The notes beneath the pieces were generated by a model. It searched no databases. It was not told where the DNA came from and saw only the letters and a list, made by a program, of their open reading frames with translations. 36,463 nt of DNA, from assembly GCA_965369325.1 (NCBI GenBank), contig CBDUQI010000035.1:1-36463 (forward strand). Direction: 5' to 3'. Position numbers and translations under genes: made by a program. Numbering within the stretch: the stretch's first letter is position 1; each line of letters begins with the position of its first letter. Shown here in pieces: positions 1 to 7,742 of this stretch. This stretch comes from CBDUQI01 sp965369325 (GTDB taxonomy: Bacteria > Pseudomonadota > Gammaproteobacteria > Steroidobacterales > JBCBZW01).

Positions 1-744
1 ACTGCGTCGCAAGCGCAGCTACCAGATTTGGATAATTTCGCTTTCTAAGTTGCGTGGAAAATACCGTCGCTCGAAAAGACTCCGGCACGAACTCCACTAA
101 TGAGGCGAGTGACTCATGTTCACGGCATTTCCGTAGGGAAAGAACCATAGTATCGTGGACCTGACACGGCGTCAGTTCAACGAACAGACTTCGAAGTACT
201 CTACGCTCTTTTGTATTCGGGACTGTAGGCACATCAACGTCATTGCGCCGTAAGATATCCCGTACTTCATTGATACGAAGCGAATCAAAAATAACGGATG
301 GCTCGATTCGTTCGCGGCCTTCCGTAGCGGCACGAACTATCGACAACTGGTGACGATCGGTAAGCACAATTACACCGACGGCTTCGGGTGTTGAATCCAA
401 TACCGAATCGAGATGGTTGTGGCCAGTCACCACGCTAACGCGCGCAAATGCGCGTAGATATGCTTCTAGTTGGCTGGGCAAACGATCGAGCTTGTCACGC
501 TCGGACTTGTACACGTACTCGTGTCGGTTTTCGTCTGTCTAAGAAGCGAAAAGGCAGCGGCGAACAGACCACGGATATCAGTATCCAGCGAAACGGACTC
601 CAATAAAGGTGTCTGGTTGAGCAAGCGTGTAAACAAAGGCGACCGCCGATCTCGCACAAACTCTTGAACGACACGCGCAGAAAACAGTCGGGCCAAAGCT
701 GCCGATTGAGATGCGCCGAGAGCTACTCGAGCATTCCGCGACAC
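1..744 (-). pseudogene. sce7726-like protein, frameshifted and internally deleted, cut by window start
   Basis: Seen: a GTG start at 744 has an AGGAG ribosome site 7 bases upstream. The first frame gives about 70 residues (FSARVVQEFVRDRR, FSLLRQT) and then runs out of frame; a second minus-strand frame picks up at about 545 (TDENRHEYVYKSERDKLDRL) and stays open to base 1. Known, from memory of the family: sce7726 proteins have an N-terminal part ending in EYVYK, then a PD-(D/E)XK-like core ending in YEIKSE, then a LDRL...Q..Y..VF segment. Here EYVYK runs straight into SERDKLDRL, so roughly 50 residues carrying the nuclease-like core look deleted, on top of a one-base frameshift. The C-terminal half (PSVIFDSLR, VPNTKERR) is well kept. 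Its function in other genomes is unknown, possibly defence-related. The C-terminus lies outside the window. Confidence 0.6.
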
Positions 745-824
745 GCGGTTTCTCCTGTGTTTTTCATAATTTGGATTCTACAGCAGCGCGTTCAAATCCA
801 CCATCTGAGCGAAAGAACCTATAT

Positions 825-1091
825 CTAGTCAAAGATTGGCTTGTACCCTGCAACCAGCACGTGTCGCCCGTGAAGGTGGCCTCCCCACTGCGACCGGGAC
901 TCCCGAACAGCCAAGATCAATTTCTCCATATCGAGCTTTTCCGCTCGTCTTTGTACGAACCTCAACAGCTCTCCAAGCGATTGCAACACCAATTCACTCG
1001 GCCTCACGGCGCCGCTACGCAAATCAAATACGTAACGGTCGGCCGTTGATCTTGATAATCCGATAAATGCATAGTCCGGTTGATCACTCTG
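825..1091 (-). pseudogene. C-terminal fragment of an unknown protein
   Basis: An open minus-strand frame reads PDYAFIGLSRSTADRYVFDL and continues to GRHVLVAGYKPIFD before a TAG stop at 825. It looks like real protein but has no convincing start: upstream it runs into the opposite-strand integrase stump, so its N-terminal part was probably lost in a deletion whose junction lies near 1080-1110. It sits 80 bases upstream of the sce7726-like gene on the same strand and may once have shared its operon. I do not recognise the family. Confidence 0.4.
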
Positions 1092-1294
1092 GCAAGCCCG
1101 AGATCCGCGGACTTCGGGCGGCGGGCGTAAGCTTTGAAGATCGACAGGATCTACTCGGTCATCGTTCCGGACGAATGGCTACACACTACTCGGCGGCAGA
1201 GTTGACGAAGTTGATAGACTCCGCTAATAGTGTGTGTGAAAGAGCAAGTAACAAGCCTGGATTGGTGGTCTTGCGACGGCTCAGCGTCAGCTGA
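1067..1294 (+). pseudogene. Tyrosine recombinase (phage-type integrase), C-terminal remnant
   Basis: From about residue 16 the 75-residue frame carries the end of an integrase catalytic domain: LRAAGVSFEDRQDLLGHRSG followed by THYSAAELTKLIDSANSVC. The LLGH motif holds the second catalytic histidine and the Y of THYS is where the nucleophilic tyrosine is expected. The N-terminal arm-binding domain and the first catalytic Arg region are missing, so it cannot be active. It points at the 3' end of the tRNA-Phe gene 70 bases downstream, the usual position of an integrase next to a tRNA attachment site. This marks the preceding sequence as leftover genomic island. Confidence 0.7.
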
Positions 1295-1328
1295 GTCACG
1301 CAAAATTCACGAAAGGGCTTTTTGAGGA

Positions 1329-1361
1329 ATTCTTTTCAGAGGCGTAAGTATTTGAAAAGAA

Positions 1362-1362
<1 letters not shown>
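1329..1362. repeat. Inverted repeat touching the tRNA 3' end
   Basis: ATTCTTTTC at 1329-1337 and GAAAAGAAT at 1354-1362 form a perfect 9-base inverted repeat with a 16-base spacer. Its right arm ends on the last base of the tRNA-Phe CCA end. It could be the tRNA terminator stem or a recombinase/excisionase site left from the island. The sequence alone does not decide. Confidence 0.5.
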
Positions 1363-1437
<75 letters not shown>

Positions 1438-1609
1438 ATTTGTTGATCAAACTTGTCGGTAGCACTGACGGCTCACCGAGCAAGGCCGGCAATTAAAGCC
1501 GCGTTCGCCCTCCTAGTCAAGGACTTGTCGGCCACTCCCCCTGACGAGCCGACTGGCCCCCTGCGGAAACGGCGCCTGAACGCCAGTGTCGGGGCCCCAA
1601 ATGCTCGGG

Positions 1610-2227
1610 CTACGCGGCATAAGACGGCCGCTCCCGACAGCGCTCATACCACCCTTTCAGCCCGTGCTGCTCTCGGGCAATCTCTACGCCAAGTTCCTGC
1701 GCCTGATCCGCTGCGCACACCGCCACCAGGTCGGCCATGCTGAAGCGCTCCCCCGCCAGCCATCGGCGCCGGCCGCGAATCCGCTGGTCTAGGAACTGGA
1801 AGCACGCCGGCACCCGGGCCAGGTTCTTCTCTCCCCACTCCCTCACGACCGGCTCGCGGTCTGAAAATACGCCGGTGGTATGCCGAAAGGCCATCGACAC
1901 GGGCTGCTGGAATTCAAACTCCATAAATCGCATCCATTGCTCTACCTCAGCCGCATCGCGGCCAGGCGCACCAAATAAAGAAGGGGTTCGAGGGTATTTA
2001 CCATCAAGATAGCGACAAATCGCGATCGATTCGCACAAATAGTCACCGGATGCCAGCTCCAGCACAGGCACGCGCATATAAGGGCTCATCGCCCGAAACG
2101 CATCGCTGCGATTCTCGCCGGCACGCAGATCCACGGCCACGTGCTCCACGCTCTCAATGCCCTGCTCGATCAGGAACATCCTTACCCGCCGGGGGTTTAC
2201 CCCTCGCGTCGATCCGTACAGCTTCAT
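1610..2227 (-). CDS. Glutathione S-transferase family protein
   Basis: The 205-residue protein has the two-domain GST layout. An N-terminal thioredoxin-like domain (about residues 1-80) opens with MKLYGSTRGVNPRRVRMFL, has the cis-proline segment RVPVLEL and ends in the glutathione-contacting ESIAICRYLD. An all-helical C-terminal domain (about 90-205) contains FSMADLVAVCAADQA, the usual N-capping-box region. Known: such enzymes conjugate or reduce substrates with glutathione in the cytoplasm; the substrate cannot be told. The ATG at 2227 is chosen over a longer open frame because AGGAGG lies just upstream and the homologous region begins there. The gene stands alone, with a strong terminator about 85 bases upstream of its start. 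Confidence 0.85.
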   Translation of the reverse strand: MKLYGSTRGVNPRRVRMFLIEQGIESVEHVAVDLRAGENRSDAFRAMSPYMRVPVLELASGDYLCESIAICRYLDGKYPRTPSLFGAPGRDAAEVEQWMRFMEFEFQQPVSMAFRHTTGVFSDREPVVREWGEKNLARVPACFQFLDQRIRGRRRWLAGERFSMADLVAVCAADQAQELGVEIAREQHGLKGWYERCRERPSYAA

Positions 2228-2290
2228 CCGCCCTCCTGTGCTTGTGCATCCCGCTTCAGCCGACGAATCATACCCCGCTCTCGGGCCGGA

Positions 2291-2309
2291 GCACCCGCGA
2301 AACGGGTGC
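2291..2309. repeat. Perfect hairpin between terminator and GST gene
   Basis: GCACCCG (2291-2297) and CGGGTGC (2303-2309) pair perfectly around a 5-base loop. On the minus strand it directly follows the T-tract of the terminator at 2310-2347, so the two hairpins lie in tandem in the leader of the GST gene. It may be part of an attenuator or simply strengthen termination. Confidence 0.4.
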
Positions 2310-2347
2310 AAAAAGAAAGGCCTGCCTCGGGAGGGAGTGCAGGCCTT
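2310..2347 (-). terminator. Rho-independent terminator on the minus strand
   Basis: On the minus strand a perfect 9-bp stem (GCAGGCCTT at 2339-2347 with AAGGCCTGC at 2317-2325, 13-base loop) is followed by TTTCTTTTT. This is a textbook intrinsic terminator. No plausible minus-strand protein gene lies between it and the regulator ending at 3167, so it must end a non-coding RNA or act as an attenuator before the GST gene. Confidence 0.75.
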
Positions 2348-2480
2348 GGGTGCGACAAGCCGGGAGGGGACCGCCTTGCCGCGAGGGCAGGATCAATATT
2401 GCTCGCGATCGGCAAACAAGTCCAAGCGCCATTTCCTCTCATCGTGATACGCCCCGGCTATCAAAGAAAAATGAATCGAT
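2348..2480 (-). ncRNA. Candidate small RNA or attenuated leader upstream of the GST gene
   Basis: The minus-strand sequence before the terminator is highly structured. TTGCCGCGAG (2376-2385) pairs with CTCG plus CGGCAA (2402-2405 and 2410-2415, with a four-base bulge), and the hairpin is closed by GGAC (2368-2371) with GTCC (2420-2423). No good protein reading frame explains it. I compared it by eye with 6S, 4.5S, tmRNA and RNase P RNA and saw no match. The 5' end is a guess. The rest of the gap up to the TonB-C gene at 2684 shows no gene that I can support. Confidence 0.35.
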
Positions 2481-2683
2481 TTCGGCGCGAACTACGTACT
2501 AGTTGGTAGAGGTCGTTGGCCATTAGCGCCTACCCTTCGACGCCGATACGGTGGTCCCTAAGGCTCCCCCAACTAGCCTGGGTGAACCTCCGTGACGGAA
2601 TGCGGTCGGATATGTCGCTTTGTATGGGTAAGCCCGAAGGATTCGAGCCCCCGGACAGCTCCGAGCGACTAAGCAGCCCTGTT

Positions 2684-3121
2684 ATGACGAAGAGGATTCA
2701 AGCGTTGCGTACCATGTTAAAACCCTCAGGCCTTGTGGTTGGCCTTCTTGCATGTGCCCTCGCTCACGCCTCACCGCCGGTCGCGGACTCGCCCGTGAGC
2801 TCGCTCGGCGAGACGGCAGCCGCTGCTGGCCCCGCGCCCGTTCGCGAAGAACTGGCCATTGCCGACTGCACGACGCTCCAGCCCGCCGTCACAACAGCCG
2901 CGCGGTATCCCCTCTCCGCGTTGCAGTTGTTAAAAGAAGGCTGGGTGAAGATGGCCTTCGACCTCACTCATACCGGCAACATCGAGAACATCCGCGTGGT
3001 GGCCGCACAACCTGCGGAGGTGTTCAACGAGGCTGCGATCACCGCGCTGGCGCAGTGGAGCTATAAGGCCAACCCAGGTCTGCGCGATTGCGAGCAAACC
3101 ATCCAGTTCGAGATCGACTAA
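2684..3121 (+). CDS. Exported protein with a TonB C-terminal domain
   Basis: The 145-residue protein starts with a signal peptide (MTKRIQALRT, hydrophobic stretch, AHA cleavage-like site before SPP) and then has a short Ala/Pro-rich linker. The last 75 residues form a TonB-C domain: YPLSALQLLKEGWVKMAFDL, then a GNIENIRVVAAQPAEVFNEA stretch and ALAQWSYK. Known: this domain in true TonB contacts outer-membrane receptors, but many short periplasmic proteins carry only the domain and have no proven role. A classical TonB would have an uncleaved anchor and a long Pro-rich spacer, so this is probably not the main energy transducer. The ATG at 2684 was chosen for the signal peptide; 2714 is an alternative, and the ribosome site is weak for both. 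Confidence 0.7.
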   Translation: MTKRIQALRTMLKPSGLVVGLLACALAHASPPVADSPVSSLGETAAAAGPAPVREELAIADCTTLQPAVTTAARYPLSALQLLKEGWVKMAFDLTHTGNIENIRVVAAQPAEVFNEAAITALAQWSYKANPGLRDCEQTIQFEID

Positions 3122-3166
3122 GCCGCTCATCCGCGCGCGCGTGATGGCGGGTGCGTCTCTCAGACG

Positions 3167-4042
3167 CTAGCCAAAAGGTTGTTGACTCCAAGCGAACCCG
3201 GTTATTTGTTTTCCGGTAAACATCACCGACAGTGTGTCACCCAGTATGTCGATACGATGCACGCGGTAGCCGTTTGCGTTCCATTCCTCATGTGCAACCG
3301 TTGCGATCTCTGTCATCAAATTCGACGGCACTGAATCGGTTAAGTGGCGAGTCTTGTCTTTCGCGAACTTAATAAACAGCGCGTCTTCGCCATTCGGTCG
3401 GACGATGTTAATTGCGTAATATGGCCGCTCATTCGTGGTCGCGTTGTAGACCAGGAACGAGCCGTCAGCGGACCAGGACAAAGCATGGGAGTCCGGGGAC
3501 TCCAGGTCGGCTACAGGCCTTGGCCGAACGTGATCTTTATCCACGACGTACAATGTTGAAATTCCGTCGCCTTCTGAAAAATATGCAATTCGTTTGCCGT
3601 CTGGTGATGCAACGGTGGCGATTTGCCTTGCATTGTTGCCTTGGATTAAGACTAAGGCGCATACGAGCAGTGCGCACATTGCGACACTGGCGACAAGTGC
3701 AAGCGTCTGCCGACTTGTTTTTTTCGGCGAATCCAAGCTTGCGCATAGCTGGTAGCCTCGCCCGTGAACAGTTTTGACGTAACGCGGATGGTGATGGTTG
3801 TCACCCACCACCTTGCGAATTTCAGATATGGCCTGGTTAAGCGAGTTTTCCGTCACGCAGTGACTCCCCCAAACCGCCTTCATAAGCTCGTTTTTAGTAA
3901 CGACCTGGCCGTTCGCTTCAACCAATTTCACTAGCACGTCCATCACTTTGCCGCGCAGCTGTCGTACTTCGCCGTGTTTGGACGTTACGGTGCCAGCGAG
4001 CACATCAACGTGCCAGGAACCCAACCTAAATACGTCCTTCAT
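3167..4042 (-). CDS. ToxR/CadC-type membrane-bound transcriptional regulator
   Basis: Residues about 1-95 form an OmpR/PhoB-like winged helix: VFRLGSWHVDVLAG, then LRGKVMDVLVKLVEANGQVV, TKNELMKAVWG and the wing YVKTVHGRGYQL. A single membrane segment follows at about 110-132 (LALVASVAMCALLVCALVL). The periplasmic part shows TolB/WD40-like PD40 repeats (SPDGKRIAYFS, SWSADGSFLVYN). Known: such proteins sense periplasmic signals and bind DNA directly through the membrane. The periplasmic part, at about 155 residues, is short for this class. The ATG at 4042 is preferred to the GTG at 4075 because it has GAGG-like sequence upstream and begins the conserved domain. It is divergent from the S41 peptidase gene, its obvious candidate target (inference). 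Confidence 0.85.
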   Translation of the reverse strand: MKDVFRLGSWHVDVLAGTVTSKHGEVRQLRGKVMDVLVKLVEANGQVVTKNELMKAVWGSHCVTENSLNQAISEIRKVVGDNHHHPRYVKTVHGRGYQLCASLDSPKKTSRQTLALVASVAMCALLVCALVLIQGNNARQIATVASPDGKRIAYFSEGDGISTLYVVDKDHVRPRPVADLESPDSHALSWSADGSFLVYNATTNERPYYAINIVRPNGEDALFIKFAKDKTRHLTDSVPSNLMTEIATVAHEEWNANGYRVHRIDILGDTLSVMFTGKQITGFAWSQQPFG

Positions 4043-4139
4043 TAGCCCTCGACCTCTTCTGTCGTTCTGATTCACAACAATTCAGATCAAATTCAAGACC
4101 GAAGGGCGAATCATAGCGAATGATGCACATGCATGAAAC

Positions 4140-4157
4140 ACGCGTGCCCACACGCGT
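4140..4157. promoter_or_regulatory. Perfect inverted repeat in the regulator/S41 intergenic region
   Basis: ACGCGTG (4140-4146) and CACGCGT (4151-4157) are separated by CCCA. The site lies 24 bases before the S41 peptidase start, in the 138-base divergent region shared with the ToxR-like regulator. It could be an operator or a hairpin in the S41 leader. Confidence 0.45.
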
Positions 4158-4180
4158 CAGCGCATTTGGGATGATTTAAC

Positions 4181-5182
4181 ATGATTAGATTTTTTGAGCG
4201 ATTACATATTCTGATGTTGATGGGGCTGTGCACCACTGTTGGAGTGGCGCAGGGCAAATCTCTCCAAACAAACGATGCGGCAGAAGCGGTCTCGTACTTG
4301 GGACACCTGCTCGAGCGGTATCCCGATCGGAGCGCAGCACAGCAGATGATAGAAGCCCTCAACCGCAATCTGAAGACCGGCCGATACAATGCGCTGGACT
4401 CGCGCGAGGCGCTGGCCAAAATGCTCACCCGCGATCTGCGGGCGGTGAGGCACGACTTTCATTTAGGCGTCCAATACTCTGCGGAACCCTCAACGGAGGA
4501 TGCTGGACATCATCTGGATAATCCGGCGGTTATCCGGCGACTGCGGGCTGAGAATTTTGGGTTTCGTGACGCACGTATCCTGGAGGGTAATGTTGGCTAT
4601 CTTCGAATATCGGCACTCCACGATATATCCGTCGCCGAGGATACAGCGAACCACGCGCTCGGCTTCTTGAAAAACGTCGATCTCTTAATCATTGATATTC
4701 GCAACAATCTGGGCGGAGAACCCACCATGGTGCGCCACCTGTTGAGTGCTTTTTTCGCCAAGCCGACACACGTTAATACGCTTCACTACACAGACGGTCG
4801 AAGCGATGCGATTGAGCAGATATGGACAGACCCGTCACTGCATGCGGGCGCGTCGCTCGCCAAAGTTGCTGTCTACATTCTCACCAACGCTTACGTCGCC
4901 TCCGGTGCGGAGGATCTTGCTTTTTCCGCTCAGGCGCTCGGTCGGGCAACGATCATCGGCGAGGCAACGCTCGGCGCGGCTCACCTTGGCACGTCCTACT
5001 ATCGAGAAGATCTACAACTCAACTTCAACATGCCACACGGTTACGTGGTCAATCCCGTCACGAAAGGTGATTGGGAGGGAGTCGGCATTCGCCCCGACCA
5101 TAAGGTGAACGACGAAGATGCCTTGGAGACGGCGATGAGCATGGCTTGGCGGGAAATTGAGTATGTACCAAAACGCGACTGA
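4181..5182 (+). CDS. Exported S41 family peptidase
   Basis: The 333-residue protein has an N-terminal signal peptide (RLHILMLMGLCTTVGVAQG). An N-terminal helical cap domain (about 30-100) precedes the S41 core: GNVGYLRISALHD (137-149), IDIRNNLGGEPTMVRHLLS (171-189), and the active-site region TNAYVASGAEDLAF with candidate nucleophile Ser241, followed by IIGEATLGAAH with Glu261. This is the IRBP/C-terminal-processing type of serine peptidase. There is no PDZ domain, as in the interphotoreceptor-retinoid-binding-like branch. It probably cleaves peptides or denatured protein in the periplasm. It is divergent from a membrane-bound regulator that may control it. Confidence 0.85.
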   Translation: MIRFFERLHILMLMGLCTTVGVAQGKSLQTNDAAEAVSYLGHLLERYPDRSAAQQMIEALNRNLKTGRYNALDSREALAKMLTRDLRAVRHDFHLGVQYSAEPSTEDAGHHLDNPAVIRRLRAENFGFRDARILEGNVGYLRISALHDISVAEDTANHALGFLKNVDLLIIDIRNNLGGEPTMVRHLLSAFFAKPTHVNTLHYTDGRSDAIEQIWTDPSLHAGASLAKVAVYILTNAYVASGAEDLAFSAQALGRATIIGEATLGAAHLGTSYYREDLQLNFNMPHGYVVNPVTKGDWEGVGIRPDHKVNDEDALETAMSMAWREIEYVPKRD

Positions 5183-5218
5183 CGCGCGCGCCAATTGCCC
5201 TACAGTAGGCCGCATAGT

Positions 5219-5262
5219 GCCCAATGACACGCCATTGCTTGCGACCCCATCGTCCATTGGGC
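5219..5262. repeat. Hairpin downstream of the S41 gene
   Basis: GCCCAATG (5219-5226) pairs perfectly with CATTGGGC (5255-5262) around a 28-base loop, flanked by GGCC on both sides. It follows the S41 stop by 36 bases and has no T-run, so it is at best a factor-dependent terminator or mRNA-stabilising stem. Confidence 0.35.
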
Positions 5263-5378
5263 GGCCTTCCACCAGCAACATGGCGATGGTGCCTGGCTCA
5301 TCCCTAGAGGGCCGACACGTGCAGGTGTGAGTGCCGTGTGGCAATATTCAACACTTAGCACACCATCGGTGAATCATC

Positions 5379-7208
5379 ATGAGCTGGATAAAAAGAATCC
5401 TTAAATGGCTGGCGGTCGCACTTAGCGTTGTCCTGGTATTGGGCGGCCTGTTCGCCGCGCACACCTGGTATTTCAAGCCCGTCAACATCAATCTCTTCTT
5501 TGGGCGCACGGCGCTGCAGTTCGCACTTGAGAGCCCGCAGATGCTCAGCTCGATTCATGTGCTGGAGAATTTCGGCATCAAGGGACACAACGCCCGGCTG
5601 GATGAAGATGGCATCGCTGCCGGCGATCGCACATTCAAGATGGTGAGCGATGCGCACACCACACTGCTGAGTTACGACGATGAGGATCTGAGCCCGGCGG
5701 ATAAATTGTCCAAAGACATTGCGCTGTCGCTCATGGGTATCGCGGTCGAAGGCGAGCAGTTTCGATTTCACAACTATCCGCTTAACCAGATGTTCGGCGC
5801 ACAAAGTAACTTCCCCTCCTTTATGGAATCGACCCACCAGATTGATGAGGTGGAGGACGCGGAGCACTACGTCACCCGCCTGACGCTGGTTCCGCGCAAG
5901 TTCGAGCAGGTGCTGGAAGGGCTTAAACACCGCGAGCAACTCGGCATCCTGCCGCCGCAGTTTGTCATCGACAAAGTGCTGGAAGAAATGCGCAACTTTG
6001 TGGCAACCCCGACCGCCGACGGCATTCTGATGCAGGCGTTGACCAAGAAAATGGTTGAAGCCGAATTGCCGGAAGAGGAACAGACCAGAATCGTCACCGC
6101 CGCCACCACCGCCATCGAAGCGCAGGTGTACCCGGCCTACGGCACGTTGATCGATTACTTTGATACGCTGGACGCGAAAGTTAGCCAGAACAATGGCGTG
6201 TGGGCGTTGCCTGATGGCGAGAAACTATATCAACTCGCCATACGGTTCTTTACCACCACCGACTACTCGGCCCAGTACATCCACGATTTCGGCCTGAGCG
6301 AAGTTGACCGCATCCAGGCAGAGATCCTTCAGATTCTGCAAGGCGAAGGCTGGGATACCAGCGAGGGCTTTAAGGCGGCGATTGATCGGCTGGCAGCGGA
6401 CGAGCAGTTCTACTACTCCGACGACGATGCCGGGCGCGAACAGATTCTGGCCGACTACCAGAGCATCATTGATGAGATCTCAGCAGGCCTGGACACCTGG
6501 TTCGACGTAACCCCAGAGGCCAGCGTTGAGGTTAAGCGCGTGCCGGAATTCAAAGAAAAGACCTCACCCGGCGCGTACTACAATTCGCCGGCCCTCGATG
6601 GCTCTCGCCCGGGAGTGTTCTACGCCAATCTCTACGACATCAAGGCAACGCCCAAATACGGCATGCGCACGCTGGCCTATCATGAGGCAGTGCCGGGGCA
6701 TCACTTTCAACTAGCCATTCAACAGCAGCAAAAGGAACTGCCCTTTTTCCGCCGCATGGTGCCCTTTACCGCGTACGCGGAAGGTTGGGCGCTGTACACG
6801 GAACGGCTGGCCTGGGAGGCCGGCTTTCAGCAAGACCCGTTTGACAACATTGGCCGATTGCAGGCCGAGCTGTTTCGCGCGGTACGGCTGGTGGTAGATA
6901 CGGGCATCCACGCACAGCGCTGGAGCCGCGAACGGGCGATTGACTACATGGCTGAGAACACCGGGATGGCGATAACCGACGTGGTCTCGGAGATCGAGCG
7001 GTACTTCGTCATGCCCGGCCAGGCGCTGGCATACAAAGTGGGCATGACCAAAATCCTAGAGCTGCGCACTAAGGCGCAAAACGCGTTAGGGCCGGACTTT
7101 GATATTCGCGCGTTCCACAATGTGGTGTTAACTAACGGTTCCGTCCCGCTCACCATCCTGGAGCAGTTAGTGGATGAGCATATCGCGGCCGTAAAAGGCG
7201 AGCCATAA
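5379..7208 (+). CDS. DUF885 family protein, predicted membrane-anchored metallopeptidase
   Basis: The 609-residue protein opens with a Lys/Arg-rich start and one membrane segment (about 8-28, WLAVALSVVLVLGGLFAA), so the rest is probably periplasmic. The body matches the DUF885 family, with the signature HEAVPGHHF at 435-443 and AEGWALYTE at 467-475, which together look like a gluzincin-type zinc site (HExxx...H plus a downstream Glu). The length is usual for the family. Known: DUF885 members are generally annotated as uncharacterised peptidases and few have been tested. The start is fixed by the membrane anchor; the ribosome site is weak. It follows the S41 peptidase on the same strand after 196 bases and is probably a separate unit. 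Confidence 0.85.
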   Translation: MSWIKRILKWLAVALSVVLVLGGLFAAHTWYFKPVNINLFFGRTALQFALESPQMLSSIHVLENFGIKGHNARLDEDGIAAGDRTFKMVSDAHTTLLSYDDEDLSPADKLSKDIALSLMGIAVEGEQFRFHNYPLNQMFGAQSNFPSFMESTHQIDEVEDAEHYVTRLTLVPRKFEQVLEGLKHREQLGILPPQFVIDKVLEEMRNFVATPTADGILMQALTKKMVEAELPEEEQTRIVTAATTAIEAQVYPAYGTLIDYFDTLDAKVSQNNGVWALPDGEKLYQLAIRFFTTTDYSAQYIHDFGLSEVDRIQAEILQILQGEGWDTSEGFKAAIDRLAADEQFYYSDDDAGREQILADYQSIIDEISAGLDTWFDVTPEASVEVKRVPEFKEKTSPGAYYNSPALDGSRPGVFYANLYDIKATPKYGMRTLAYHEAVPGHHFQLAIQQQQKELPFFRRMVPFTAYAEGWALYTERLAWEAGFQQDPFDNIGRLQAELFRAVRLVVDTGIHAQRWSRERAIDYMAENTGMAITDVVSEIERYFVMPGQALAYKVGMTKILELRTKAQNALGPDFDIRAFHNVVLTNGSVPLTILEQLVDEHIAAVKGEP

Positions 7209-7742
7209 CGGCGTAGCTGGAACAACGCGAGCGACTGTATGTCTACACATTACGATGCGTAACAAGATGACCTCCAACATACTAGGCTCCGGTTTCCGCT
7301 GACGATTTAGTCATCGGAGACCAACATGTCGTGGATTTTTCGAGCACGTCGCCCAAAAACGATGAACGAACTATGGCAGTTCGCTCAGACGAGCGTAAAC
7401 GAATCTAATATTCTAGTGCATGTGCGCGCCGCGCGGGCGCCGAAGCGCTCACACAACCACTTGCATTTGCAACAGTGGGCGCTTGCTCCTAAGACTGCGT
7501 CATTTGTTTTGTCCGTTGACCGAAGTCAAACCCACGGCAGGCGTTTTTGAGCCGTTGCGGGGATGGTCCGCATTGTTCGATGCTAGACTTTCTAGTCTTC
7601 GCTGTGATTGCGTACGCTGTCAAACAGAGCGTTCAGAACTAAATCAAGTGTCCAACTCAGCGCAGGCGCCCGTCAATTAGAGGGTATCTCAAATTATCCT
7701 GGGGTCGTCTTGTGGATGAGCCAAAGTAGCGGAGGGGCTGTG
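7209..7742. other. 534-base gap before the subtilase gene
   Basis: No gene can be firmly supported. A 74-residue frame at 7326-7550 starts with MSWIFRARRPKTMNELWQFA and has a good GGAG ribosome site 8 bases before its ATG, but its composition (clusters of Arg, His and Ala in the second half) does not look like a folded protein and I recognise no family. Its first four residues, MSWI, are the same as those of the preceding DUF885 gene. The gap must also hold the subtilase promoter; I could not pick one out. Confidence 0.3.

Noticed and set aside
1453..1743. 96-residue plus-strand open frame next to tRNA-Phe
   Set aside because: Mostly overlaps the GST gene end on the other strand and is Arg/Pro/Ala-rich; no family features.
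2638..2656. tRNA-like T-arm sequence (GGATTCGAGCCCCC)
   Set aside because: No matching acceptor, D or anticodon arms can be folded around it on either strand.
2516..2683. In-frame extension upstream of the TonB-C protein
   Set aside because: It would bury the signal peptide 56 residues inside the protein; the sequence has no domain and no ribosome site.
5355..5939. 194-residue minus-strand open frame
   Set aside because: Antisense to the DUF885 gene start; composition typical of a shadow frame.
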